Shown here: positions 36,174-48,135 of the stretch, one piece after another
How positions within the stretch are numbered: the first letter of the stretch is position 1
How the letters are laid out: each line of letters starts with the position of its first letter
Origin: Adenophora triphylla var. japonica
Taxonomy: Eukaryota; Streptophyta; Magnoliopsida; Asterales; Campanulaceae
Length of the DNA: 64,000 bases
Direction of reading: 5' to 3'
Assembly: GCA_022495995.1 (NCBI GenBank)
Contig: JAFEMH010006946.1
Span: forward strand, 43,586-107,585
Program-made: the position numbers and the translations under genes
The notes under the pieces: model-generated
Databases searched by the model: none
Seen by the model: the letters and a program-made list of their open reading frames with translations, nothing else
What the model was told of the DNA's origin: nothing

Positions 36174-39100
36174 TCGATAATCTCTCCGGCGATAACTTCG
36201 GTCATTGGTCGGTGACTTTCTTTACTGACGAACCATTTCCGACTATATAAATGCCTTTACTGACGGACTGTCCGTCAGTATTACCGACAAAAAAGTCCGC
36301 CGATATTACCAACCAGGATATATCGACGGACTCCGACGGAACGTGTCCGTCGGTAAAGCCATATTACCGACTTTTATTAGATAGTTGTTGTGAGTATGCT
36401 AATTGAGTATTGTAAATAAGGAAGAATTAAAGCCCTCTTTCATTTTGGGATGTCTTTTGGGGCGGAGAAGGTGAGTTGTCAGAGATGGATTTTGGTAATA
36501 TTTTCTTGTTTTTGTAGTTGTAGTTGTATTAGGAACAAATTTTTAAACCTCTTTCTTCCTTGTGATGAACCATAGGTTTCAACAATGGACGACTCACTTA
36601 AGCTTTTGATTAAGGATCGTTTGGACAGTTGGGACTCGCTTTCTGACTCAAAAAATATTTTGATTAAAGCCCTAATATTTACCGACGGATTATTTCGTCG
36701 GTAATCTCTCCGGCGATAACGCCGGTCATTGGCCGGCGACTTTCTTTATCGACGGACTGTCCGTCAGTACTATCGACGAAAAAGTCCGTCGGTATTACCA
36801 ACCAGAATATACCGACAGACTCCAACGGAATGCGTCCTTCGATAAAGCCTTATTACCGACTTTTATTAGATAGTTGTTGTGAGTATGCTAATGGAGTGTT
36901 GTAAATAAAGAAATATTAAAACCCTCTTTCATTTTGGGGTGTCTTTTAAAATAGAAATATATCTTCAACCTAAGGAAATTGACTGCGGTACAATTTTGGG
37001 GCAGAGAAGACGAGCTGTCGGAGACGGATTTAGGTAATATTTTATTGTATTTGTTATTGTAGTTGAATTAGAAACAAATTTCTAACCCTCATCCTTCCTC
37101 TGTGATGAACCCTAGGTAGCAACAATGGACGACTCGCTTAAGATTTTGATTAAGGAAGGTTTGGACTGTTGGAACTCGTTTTCTGACTAAGAATAGATTT
37201 TGATTAAAGCCCTAATATTTACCGACGGATTATTCCGTCGGTAATCTCTCCAGCGATAACGCCGGTCATTGGCCGGCGGCTTTCTTTACCGACATACCAT
37301 TTCCGACATTATAAATGCCTTTATCGACGGACCGTCCGTCGGTATTACCGACGAAAAAGTCTGCCGGTATTACAACCCAGAATATACCGACAGAACGCGT
37401 CCGTCGGTAAATCCTAATTATCGACGGAAATTAGTCTTTTTCGACGGAAATTTCCTTCGATAAAAGGGCAGTTTCAAATAGTGTCATAATATAAAAAATT
37501 ATCAGATTAATTTATCTATGACTTTTATTAGATAGTTGTTGTGAGTATACTAATTGAGTGTTGTAAATAAAGAAGTATTAAAACACTTTTTCATTTTGGG
37601 GTGTGTTTTCAAATAGAAATATGTCTTAAACCTAAGGAAATTAACTGCGGTACAATTTTGGGACGGAGAAGGCGAGCTGTTAGAGACGGATTTAAGTAAT
37701 ATATTCTTGTATTTGTTGTTGTAGTTGTATTAGAAACAAATTTCTAACCCTCATCCTTCCTCTGTGATGAACCCTGGGTAGCAACAATGGACGACTCGCT
37801 TAAGATTTTGATTAAGGAACGTTTGTACCGTTGGGACTCGCTTTCTGACTAAGAAGAGATTTTGATTAAAGCCCTAATATTTACCGACGGATTATTTCGT
37901 CGGTAATCTCTCCGGCGATAACGCCGGTCATTGGCCGGCAGCTTTCTTTAGCGACTGAGCATTTTCGACAATATAAATGCCTTTACCGACGGACCGTCCG
38001 TCGGTATTACCGACGAAAAAGTCCGCCGGTATTATCAACCAGAATATACCGACATAACGCGTCCCTCGGTAAAGCCTAATTACCGACAGAAATTGGTCTT
38101 TTCCGACGAAAATTTTCGTCGGTAAAAGGGCAGTTTCAAGTGGTGTCATAATTTCAAAAGTTATCAGATTAATTAATCTATGACTTTTATTAGATAGTTG
38201 TTGTGAATATGCTAATTGAGTGTTGTAAATAAAGAAGTATTAAAACCCTCTTTCATTTTGGGGTGTCTTTTAAAATAGAAATCTGTCTTAAACCTAAGGA
38301 AATTGAATGCGGAACAATTTTGGAGCAGAGAAGGCGGGCTGTCGGAGGCGGATTTAGGTAATATATTCTTGTATTTGTTGTTGTAGTTGTATTAGCAACA
38401 AATTTCTAACCCTCTTCCTTCCTCTGTGATGAACCCTAGGTAGCAATGATGGACGACTCGCTTAAACTTTTGATTAAGAAATGTTTGGACCGTTGGGACT
38501 CGCTTTCTGACTCATAAAAGATTTAGATTAAAGCCCTAATATTTACCGACGGATTATTCCATTGGTAATCTCTTCGGCGATAACGCCGGTCATTGGCCGG
38601 CGACTTTCTTTACCGACGGACCATTTCCGACAATATAAATGCCTTTACCGACAGACTGTCCGTCGGTATAACCGACGAAAAAGTCCGCCGATATTACCAA
38701 CCATAATATACCGACGTACTCCGACGGAACGCATTCGTTGGTAAAGCCTTATTACCGTCGGAAATCGGTCTTTTTCGACGGAAATTTCCGTCGGTAAAAG
38801 GGAAGTTTCAAGTAATGTCATAATTTCAAAAATTATCATATTAATTTATCTATGACTTTTATTAGATAGTTGTTGTGAGTATGATAATTGAGTGTTGTAA
38901 ATAAAAAAGTATTAAAACCCTCTTTCATTTTGGGGTGTCTTTTAAAATAGAAATCTGTCTTAAACCTAAGGAAATTGATTGCGGAACGATTTTGGGGCGG
39001 AGAAGGCGGGCTGTCGGAGACGGATTTAGGTAATATTTTCTTGTATTTGTTGTTGTAGTTGTATTAGCAACAAATTTCTAACCCTCTTCCTTCTTCTGTG

Positions 39101-40531
39101 ATGAACCCTAGTTAGCAACAATGGACGACTCGCTTAAGCTTTTGATTAAGGAACGTTTGGACCATTGGGACTTGCTTTCTGACTTAGAAAATATTTTGAT
39201 TAAAGCCTTAGTATTTACCGACGGATTATTCCGTCAGTAATCTCTTCGGCGAAAACGCCGGTCTTTGGCTAGCGACTTTCTTTACTGACGGACCATTTCC
39301 GACAATATAAATGCCTTAACTGACGAACCTCCGTCAGTATTACCGACGGAAAAGTTTGCGGTATTACCAAATAAATATACCAACGGGCTCCGATGGAAGG
39401 ACGAAAATTGGTCTTTTTCGATGTAAATTATCGTCGATATAAGGGCAGTTTCAAGTAGTGTCTTAATTTAAAAAATTATCAGATTAATTTATCTTTAACT
39501 TTTATTAGATAGTTGTTGTAAGTATGCTAATTGAGTGTTATAAATAAAGAAGTATTAAAACCCTCTTTCATTTTGGGGTGTCTTTTAAAATAGAAATTTG
39601 TCTTAAACCTAAGGAAATTGATTGCGGAACAATTTTTGGGCCGGAGAAGGCGGGCTGTCGGAGGCGGATTTAGGTAATATTTCTTGTATTTTTTGTTGTA
39701 GTTGTATTAGCAACAAATTTTTAACCCTAATCTTTCCGCTGTGATGAACTTTAGGTATTAACAATGGACGACTCGCTTAAGCTTTTGATTAAGGAACGTT
39801 TGGACCGTTGGGACTCGCTTTCTGACTCAGAAAAGATTTCGATTAAAGCCCTAATATTTACCGACGGATTATTCCTTCGGTAATCTCTCCGTCAATAATG
39901 CCGGTCATTGGCCGGCGACTTTCTTTATCGACGGACCATTTCAGACAATATAAATGCCTTTACCGACGGACCGTCCATCGATGTTACCGACGGAAAAGTC
40001 CGCCGGTATTACCAACCAGAATATACCGACGGACTCCGACGGAACGCGTCCGTCGGCAAAGCCTTATTACCGACGGAAATTGGTTTTTTTCGACAGAAAT
40101 TTCCGTCGGTAAAAGGGCAGTTTCAAGTAGTGTCATAATTTAAAAAATTATCAGATTAATTTATCTATGACTTTTATTAGATAGTTGATGTGAGTATGCT
40201 AATTGAGTGTTGTAAATAAAGAAGTATTAAAACCCTTTTTCATTTTGGGGTGTGTTTTTAAATAGAAATATGTCTTAAACCTAAGGAAATTGACTGCAGT
40301 ACAATTTTTGGGGCGGAGACGGATTTAGGTAATATTTTCTTGTATTTGTTGTTGTAGTTGTATTAGGAACAAATTTTAACCCTATTCCTTCCTCTGTGAT
40401 GAACCCTAGATAGCAACAATGGACGACTCACTTAAGCTTTTGACTAAGGAACGTTTGGACCGTTGGGACTCGCTTTCTGACTAAGAAAAGATTTTGATTA
40501 AAGCCCTAATATTTACCAACGGATTATTCCG
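36174..40531. repeat. Higher-order repeat copy 2 (A-B-C-D-E-F-G)
   Basis: Monomers at 36174, 36708, 37248, 37899, 38562, 39234 and 39877, in the same order and with nearly the same lengths as copy 1. Total 4358 bp. Type F has a small deletion near 39398 (after CTCCGATGGAAGG). Confidence 0.87.
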
Positions 40532-43423
40532 TCGATAATCTCTCCGGCGATAACGCCGGTCATTGGTCGGTGACTTTCTTTACTGACGAACCATTTCCGA
40601 CTATATAAATGCCTTTACCGACGGACTGTCCGTCAGTATTACCGACGAAAAAGTCTGCCGATATTACCAACCAGGATATACCGACGGACTCCGACGGAAC
40701 GTGTCCGTCAGTAAAGCCATATTACCGACTTTTATTAGATAGTTGTTGTGTGTATGCTAATTGAGTATTGTAAATAAGGAAGAATTAAAACCCTCTTTCA
40801 TTTTGGGATGTCTTTTGGGGCGGAGAAGGCGAGTTGTCGGAGATGGATTTTGGTAATATTTTCTTGTTTTTGTAGTTGTAGTTGTATTAGGAACAAATTT
40901 TTAAACCTCTTTCTTCCCTGTGATGAACCATAGGTTTCAACAATGGACGACTCGCTTAAGCTTTTTTGATTAAGGATCGTTTGGACAGTCGGGACTCGCT
41001 TTCTGACTCAAAAAATATTTTGATTAAAGCCCTAATATTTACCGACGGATTATTCCGTCGGTAATCTCTCCGGCGATAACGCCGGTCATTGGCCGGCGAC
41101 TTTCTTTCTGAAGCGGGTTTGTCAGTCGGTACTATCGACGAAAAAGTCCGTCGGTATTACCAACCAGAATATACCGACAGACTCCGACGGAATGCGTCCT
41201 TCGATAAAGCCTTATTACCGACTTTTATTAGATAGTTGTTGTGAGTATGCTAATGGAGTGTTGTAAATAAAGAAATATTAAAACCCTCTTTCATTTTGGG
41301 GTATCTTTTAAAATAGAAATATATCTTCAACCTAAGGAAATTGACTGCGGTACAATTTTGGGGCGGAGAAGACGAGCTGTCGGAGATGGATTTAGGTAAT
41401 ATTTTCTTGTATTTGTTGTTGTAGTTGAATTAGAAACAAATTTCTAACCCTCATCCTTCCTCTGTGATGAACCCTAGGTAGCAACAATGGACGACTTGCT
41501 TAAGATTTTGATTAAGGAACGTTTGGACTGTTGGAACTCGTTTTCTGACTAAGAATAGATTTTGATTAAAGCCCTAATATTTACCGACGGATTATTCCGT
41601 CGGTAATCTCTCCAGCGATAACGCCGGTCATTGGCCGGCGGCTTTCTTTACCGACATACCATTTCCGACATTATAAATGCCTTTATCGACGGACCGTCCG
41701 TCGGTATTACCGACGAAAAAGTCTGCCGGTATTACAACCCAGAATATACCGACAGAACGCGTCCGTCGGTAAATCCTAATTATCGACGGAAATTAGTCTT
41801 TTTCGACGGAAATTTCCTTCGATAAAAGGGCAGTTTCAAATAGTGTCATAATTTAAAAAATTATCAGATTAATTTATCTATGACTTTTATTAGATAGTTG
41901 TTGTGAGTATGGTAATTGAGTGTTGTAAATAAAGAAGTATTAAAACCCTTTTTCATTTTGGGGTGTGTTTTTAAATAGAAATATGTCTTAAACCTAAGGA
42001 AATTGACTGCGGTACAATTTTGGGACGGAGAAGGCGAGCTGTCAAAGACGGATTTAAGTAATATATTCTTGTATTTATTGTTGTAGTTGTATTAGAAACA
42101 AATTTCTAACCCTCATCCTTCCTCTGTGATGAACCCTAGGTAGCAACAATGGACGACTCGCTTAAGATTTTGATTAAGGAACGTTTGTACCGTTGGGACT
42201 CGCTTTCTGACTAAGAAGAGATTTTGATTAAAGCCCTAATATTTACCGACAGATTATTGCGTCGGTAATCTCTCCGGCGATAACGCCGGTCATTGGCCGA
42301 CGGCTTTCTTTAGCGACGGAGCATTTCCGACAATATAAATGCCTTTACCAACGGACCGTCCGTCGGTATTACCGACGAAAAAGTCCGCCGGTATTATCAA
42401 CCAGAATATACCGACAGAACGCGTCCCTCAGTAAAGCCTAATTACCGACAGAAATTGGTCTTTTCCGACGAAAATTTTCGTCGGTAAAAGGGCAGTTTCA
42501 AGTGGTGTCATAATTTCAAAAGTTATCAGATTAATTTATCTATGACTTTTATTAGATACTTGTTGTGAGTATGCTAATTGAGTGTTGCAAATAAGGAAGT
42601 ATTAAAACCCTCTTTCATTTTGGGGTGTCTTTTAAAATAGAAATCTGTCTTAAACCTAAGGAAATTGATTGCGGAACAATTTTTGAGCAGAGAAGGCGGG
42701 CTGTCGGAGGCGGATTTAGGTAATATTTTCTTATATTTGTTGTTGTAGTTGTATTAGCAACAAATTTCTAACCCTCTTCCTTCCTCTGTGATGAACCCTA
42801 GGTAGCAATGATGGACGACTCGCTTAAACTTTTGATTAAGAAACGTTTGGACCGTTGGGACTCGCTTTCTGACTCAGAAAAGATTTAGATTAAAGCCCTA
42901 ATATTTACCGACGGATTATTCCATTGGTAATCTCTTCGGCGATAACGTCGGTCATTGGCCGGCGACTTTCTTTACCGACGGACCATTTTCGACAATATAA
43001 ATGCCTTTACAGAACGGTGTCAGTCGGTATAGCAAGCGAAAAGTCCGCCGGTATTACCAACCATAATATACCGACGTACTCCGACGGAACGCGTTCGTTG
43101 GTAAAGCCTTATTACCGTCGGAAATTGGTCTTTTTCGACGGAAATTTCTGTCGGTAAAAGGGAAGTTTCAAGTAATGTCATAATTTCAAAAATTATCATA
43201 TAAATTTACTTATGACTTTTATTAGATAGTTGTTGTGAGTATGATAATTGAGTGTTGTAAATAAAAAAGTATTAAAACCCTCTTTCATTTTGGGGTGTCT
43301 TTTAAAATAGAAATCTGTCTTAAACCTAAGGAAATTGATTGCGGAACGATTTTGGGGCGGAGAAGGCGGGCTGTCGGAGACGGATTTAGGTAATATTTTC
43401 TTGTATTTGTTGTTGTAGTTGTA
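40532..43423. repeat. Higher-order repeat copy 3, first part (A-B-C-D-E)
   Basis: Monomers at 40532, 41058, 41603, 42263 and 42926. Type E is cut at GTTGTA by the Helitron and resumes at 51915 with TTAGCAACAAATTTC, followed by F and G. Confidence 0.87.
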
Positions 43424-43435
43424 CTAGTCAGTAAC

Positions 43436-43452
43436 CCGTCGGTACCCGACGG
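43436..43452 (-). terminator. Helitron 3' terminal hairpin
   Basis: CCGTCGG-TAC-CCGACGG, a perfect 7-bp stem eight bases from the CTAG end (43424-43427). Such hairpins are thought to signal the end of Helitron replication/transfer. Confidence 0.85.
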
Positions 43453-45200
43453 TGAATAATTTTTTTTTTGATTAAGTAAATAATTATTTATGTGTTTTAA
43501 TTGATTTTTAAGTAACAATATAAATCGAAATTGATAATCAATGTAGCGGATATTAGGAGTATAATTAATACAGAAAAAAGATGTTGACACATGATGTAAC
43601 GTGGAAAGCCCTTGAGACAACTATCTCGCCGGCACAAAACCACGGGAGGTTAGGTCCCTGCCTAAACAAAAAACATTATTAAGATTTTAGTGTTACAACT
43701 TTGGAAGATGAAGAGATATGGTTACAATAGCGTGAGTTTAATAGTGTGTGTCTAAGTGTCAACATAATCTCTTCCATCTACTATATATTTAAAGTAGTTT
43801 CAATCTCAAAATTTATTAGTATCATTACGGTTCAAATTCAAAACCTTTATGATGTGATGTGAATATGTATAGTTTTGAAGAAATAAAATAGGCGAACCTG
43901 GACTGAAGTCGTTGCAATCTCAAAATTTATGCTGATAATTTGATTAAGTAGTGTAATTGAATTATGGAACGAAGGCAAGGGAAGGATTGAGGGTGGAAGG
44001 AATTCTTGAATTGTTAGAGTTTTGGAAAGTTGGGGTTATCTGTGGGTGTTATAGAGGCTTTGGCATTTGATAATTAGAGATGCTATGCGGTTCGTGATTA
44101 ATTTGAGATAGATTTTGGTATTGCATGGATTTAGGTTACGAATTTTTGGATCTTTGGTTTCTTTGGCCATGTCATTTTGCTTGCTCGCCCGTGCAACTGA
44201 AGGATTTTTAAGCGTGGAGTTTCTGTTTTCTTGGAGCGTCCGCTCCCAATTTTCTGGTGCTTCCGCTCCCCTAGAGGCTGGGCTGGGCGGTGGATTATGC
44301 CCCTGAAAAATACACAACCCCCCCTCAAACTATATAAAAAACCCACCTATATAAAGTTATTAAATTGCAAAAATCACAAATTTACAAACCTCACCCTCCT
44401 GGTCCGATTTGGGCGCAATTCGCCGCTCCGATCGAAGACGCCGCACGAAGGTCACGGGCACACATCGACGGCGTCGATCACGGCGCACAGGAAATCCTTC
44501 GCGACAATTGCTCCTTCTCTTGCAGGTAATTCCGTAGTTATCTCTAGGGTTTGATTTTGCGATCGTCTTCCTCGCTCCTTCTCCTGCATCTCTCTCTCTA
44601 GGGTTTGATTTCGGATCGTCTTCAAATTCACTACATTTTTCTGTAATTAATAGATGATTTGTTATCTGTTTGATTTTGATTGCCATTAAAAACTAAGAAT
44701 ATATGATTTATCCTGATGCCTGATCGAAGTTTTCTATATTTTGGATGCCAATTGAAATAGTCTATCCCCAATTTATTATTCCCATCAAGTAATTCCTCAT
44801 TATATTCATTTAACTAATTATTTGGAAGTTCGTACATCTGTTTTATTTTCAATTTGGATTTATTCATAAATTAATGGATATTTTTGGTGAACTATGTTAT
44901 TTCTTCTAACTTGTCCAGTTTGCGAAACAAAAGAAGATCGATTTAACCAACTAAGAATTATCATGTCTGGCTGACCCACAAATATGTGATCATTAAAATA
45001 CCAAATGAAATACCATAGTTCCAAATAAAATTTTTGCAAAAAATTCTCTTATTTCTAGCCACAATAGTTTAAAACTGAAAAAAAAAAAAAAAAAAAAAAA
45101 CAAATATTGTCTTGAGTGAATTAAGTTGACGGGTGAATACGATGCTAAACAATCCTTGTTGCCTATTTATCCAATTCCTCTTGTTTAATTTGCTTAATTC
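43453..45200. other. Helitron 3' half without clear gene
   Basis: 43453-44290 shows no supported gene. 44300-44620 looks like a gene leader on the plus strand: TATA-like CTATATAAAAAACC, a CpG-rich stretch, and a possible donor CTTGCAG|GTAATTCC near 44525. It may be a captured 5' gene end, but no protein was recognised. A run of about 24 A is at 45078-45102. Confidence 0.5.
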
Positions 45201-45983
45201 CCTTCGTAACAGGACAATTATATATCTTCATCATTGGAGGTAGTATCTAACAAACGTTTTTGTGGAGTGATTGATGTTGAAGAAGCTGTCACACACGATT
45301 TCAAAGGCTTATCCTACATAATAAAAACGTAAAATAACATGATCATAAAAAGCAAACTCTCAAAATGAAAGTGAAGTAGAAAAATAAAAAGTAAACTATG
45401 GATACAAAGAAATTTACCTCATTATTGCAGTTCAAGCTGGTCACAATTTCAATTCCATGATTCAATTTGAAAGCAACCTCCTGAAGTTTAAAACAATTAA
45501 TGGTTATGAATTTGAGCTTTTGTCTAAAGCTAATGTGATGTATTTTCTACTTACATTATCATTTATGAATGATAAAAACTGGGCGATGATATCTGTATCC
45601 TCTGATAATTGCTTTACTGTGAAAGTTCGTTTATCTTGATCAGTATCTACAGTTCTTTGGTCAACATCAATCCTGAATAAGCATCGTCTTTCAAACATTT
45701 TTCGAAAAGATTTAGGTAGTTGGCCCTGTTGAACATCATGTTATATGAACATTATTTTACATCTATTATAAATTAGTAATCTATCTAATAACAAAATAAC
45801 AACAAATTAGCTACCTCTGAGACATCGGCAAGAACTACAGGAGCAGACATTCCGAACAAAGAAGATGCTGTCGCATCGAATAAAACAAAGTGTGTCTCAG
45901 CTAGATCTATATCATTCATATCAGTGACCAAAATCCTGATTTTGAACCTAAAAAAAATAGGTACACAATTAGTTCGAATGAAG

Positions 45984-46008
45984 ATAATGATTATAAATCT
46001 TTTTTATT

Positions 46009-46048
<40 letters not shown>

Positions 46049-46073
46049 AATAAAAAAGATTTATAATCATTAT
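45984..46073. repeat. 90-bp near-perfect palindrome around (TA)n in RPA1-like intron
   Basis: ATAATGATTATAAATC at the left and GATTTATAATCATTAT at the right are inverted copies. With the central (TA)n the whole 90 bp pairs with itself apart from one mismatch pair. It lies in the intron between the zinc-ribbon exon and the next exon. Confidence 0.85.
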
Positions 46074-46079
46074 ATAAAA

Positions 46080-46081
<2 letters not shown>

Positions 46082-46160
<79 letters not shown>
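46082..46160. repeat. (TA)n microsatellite
   Basis: About 39 TA units directly after the palindrome. The long Ile/Tyr frames on both strands are artefacts. Confidence 0.95.
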
Positions 46161-46165
<5 letters not shown>

Positions 46166-47410
46166 AAAATCAAATCTGTCAATTACCTAGGGATAGCATT
46201 GCCATAAGTTGTCTTGCATTTAGGACAGTTTTTACTGCTCTTTTCAAAGCCTTTAGCACACTTTATATTGCTACACCCATCATAGTACCAGGTGGCATGT
46301 GAATCCACATCCGATATGGTTGCCAATACGGAGTATACGCCATCTTAATAAAAATAATTATAGTAAAAAAGATTAATGTTGATTCAAGAATATTTAAATG
46401 AGTATAACCATTATAAAAAATTAAGTATATTTATAATATACCTCTGTACATGTGAGCAAATCACCAATCGTCTTAAGTTCTTTTTTTTTCAACCACAGAT
46501 CACTATTGATACGACTACTATCATTAGTGGTAATAGTCAAAGAACGACTAACCGATGAAGCTCCAGTTTCACGCCTGTAAAAGTGATATATGTAAATTAA
46601 CATAACCATACAAATTTGTATAACAAATTCATGGATTCTTATAAAGGTTTAGTGTTCATTTACTTACTAAGATAATCCGCTACTTCAGGGAACGATACAT
46701 TAATATGCATTATTGAAGCATGCTTCATAGTACTAACTTTGGTTTTCCCTATATAAATATTATAAAATTCACTCACATGATAATATGCCTTGAATCAGAA
46801 ACGTAATTGCAGTTTAAGTAAATATACGTAAAAGATACCTTGGTATGTATATAGCATTACAAACTGCAAAACCAAAATCACTGGGCCTTCCTCGTTTTGA
46901 CCCCTATTGTCAATATACTGTTTTAACTTATCTCCAAATGAGGCCCACAGGACGGCAGTCAACTCATTTTCACTGTCAAAATAGTAGAAAGTAATTATAG
47001 AATATATCTTAATTAGTCACAAAATATATTAATTAACCTTTAAAGAATAAATTTTTTGAAACACATACTCATTATCAATCAGCTGAACATCTAACTTTCT
47101 AGCATTAAACCTCTGGACAAACTCAAAATCTCTAAGAGGTAAAATCACCTCTCCAATCACATCTAGCAAATATTCAGCAAATGTAAGTAAATATCATAGT
47201 AGTAACTTTTGTTTTACCTGTATAAAGATAATCTTTATAAGATTGGAAAAATAAAAATATATGCGATTTATAGTTCTCACCGACTACAAAATCCAAATTC
47301 AAATTCTCAATTGTTTGAAAAGGCGTGAACTCGAAACTGTTATCTGGAATTTGGACATCGCCAAAATAGTTTTGCTATATATATTATATGCCCTAGAAAT
47401 TGAATTGCTG

Positions 47411-48095
47411 GCGTGGCCTTTGACGTGGCCTTTTCTGGAGCCTCTAAATAGTTTTGCTATATATATTATATATGATTCGATTTTCTATTGATTTCTAGAA
47501 ATCAATAGAAATTTATGGTTAAATTGTAATTTATTCTGGCATCTCTTTTAAATTTCGAAAATTACAAATTATTTTAAATTTTTGAAAATTACTAATTATT
47601 TTAAATTTCGAATTTCTATTGATTTCTAGAAACTGTATACGAAATTTATGGTTAAATTGAAATTTATTCTGGCATGTCTTTTAAATTTCGAAAATTACTA
47701 ATTATTTTAAATTGAAATTTATGGTTAAATTGAAATTTAGTCTGGTATCTATTTTTAATTTCAAAAATTACTAATTATTTTAAATTTCAAAAATTACTAA
47801 TAATTATATCTCCACAATTATCACCTAAAGAGTTTGAATTATTCAAAAATTGTGCTTAAATTTAGGTAACCATTAGTTTTCAAAATTTCAAAACTGATTA
47901 AATCAATCAACTTCTAATTAAGAGGGAATTTTTATTTTAAATTGCAAATTAACTTTAACTAATAATATTACAATAATGCCCTTAATCAAGTCTTACTTGG
48001 AATAAAAATGAGTTGTAAATTGAATTTCTGACGTGACCTTTGACGTGGCCTTTTCTGGAGCCTCTAAATAGTTTTGCTATATATATTATATATGA
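47411..48095 (-). repeat. Internal copies of Helitron 5' terminus with AT-rich module (620-bp direct repeat)
   Basis: The terminal block TGACGTGGCCTTTTCTGG...CTCTAAATAGTTTTG...TATATATGAT, which forms the real 5' end at 51822-51914, also occurs at 47411-47475 and 48001-48095. A shorter piece is at 47364-47389. An AT-rich module (47476-48000) lies between the two longer copies. Spacing of TGACGTGGCC is 620 bp. Confidence 0.85.
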
Positions 48096-48135
48096 TATGA
48101 TATGATATGATATGATATGATATGATATGATATGA
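48085..48135. repeat. (ATATG)n microsatellite
   Basis: About nine ATATG units, grown from the ATATATGAT end of the internal terminus copy. Confidence 0.92.

Larger units (their letters stand above)
24682..43423. repeat. Tandem satellite array (main block, about 30 monomers)
   Basis: Using GGTAATCTCTCCGG as the reference point, monomers start near 24901, 25518, 26168, 26835, 27484, 28155, 28829, 29345 (truncated), 29978, 30503, 31043, 31663, 32325, 32997, 33668, 34324, 34848, 35519, 36174, 36708, 37248, 37899, 38562, 39234, 39877, 40532, 41058, 41603, 42263 and 42926. Typical spacing is 640-675 bp; two truncated types are about 525 and 540 bp. Each full monomer joins a CACTA terminus to a gene-like 5' segment. 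CCGTCGGTAA and TTACCGACGG occur many times per monomer, so both strands look alike locally and short open frames recur on both strands. Confidence 0.95.
45222..47365 (-). pseudogene. RPA1-like (replication protein A large subunit) gene piece
   Basis: Single-stranded-DNA-binding OB-fold protein family, often carried by plant Helitrons. About ten exon-sized stretches on the reverse strand read in order. They include TPFQTIENLNLDFVV (about 47275), ILPLRDFEFVQRFNARKLDV (about 47100), LTAVLWASFGDKLKQYID (about 46940), RSLTITTNDSS (about 46540), then WYYDGCSNIKC...CPKCKTTYG (46345-46185), the four-cysteine zinc ribbon of the C-terminal DNA-binding domain. [20 protein letters not shown] (about 45880) and PKSFRKMFERRCLFRIDVDQ (about 45690) follow, and it ends near 45222. 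Introns have GT/AG-type borders where checked. The 5' part is missing: the frame meets a copy of the Helitron 5' terminus near 47366. The exons look well preserved but the gene cannot be complete. Confidence 0.82.

Noticed and set aside
31071..42500. Recurring open frames of 60-80 codons on both strands of the satellite (for example 33699-33929 plus, 37928-38149 minus)
   Set aside because: They come from the inverted ACCGACGG/CCGTCGGT motifs. Sequence differs between strands and copies, they shift with single indels, and no start context or known domain is present.
44100..44310. 63-codon plus-strand frame ending GGGLCP in the Helitron
   Set aside because: No domain, no conserved start; it overlaps minus-strand frames of similar length and precedes a leader-like sequence.
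45924..46190. 88-codon frame of Ile/Tyr repeats
   Set aside because: Translation of the (TA)n tracts.
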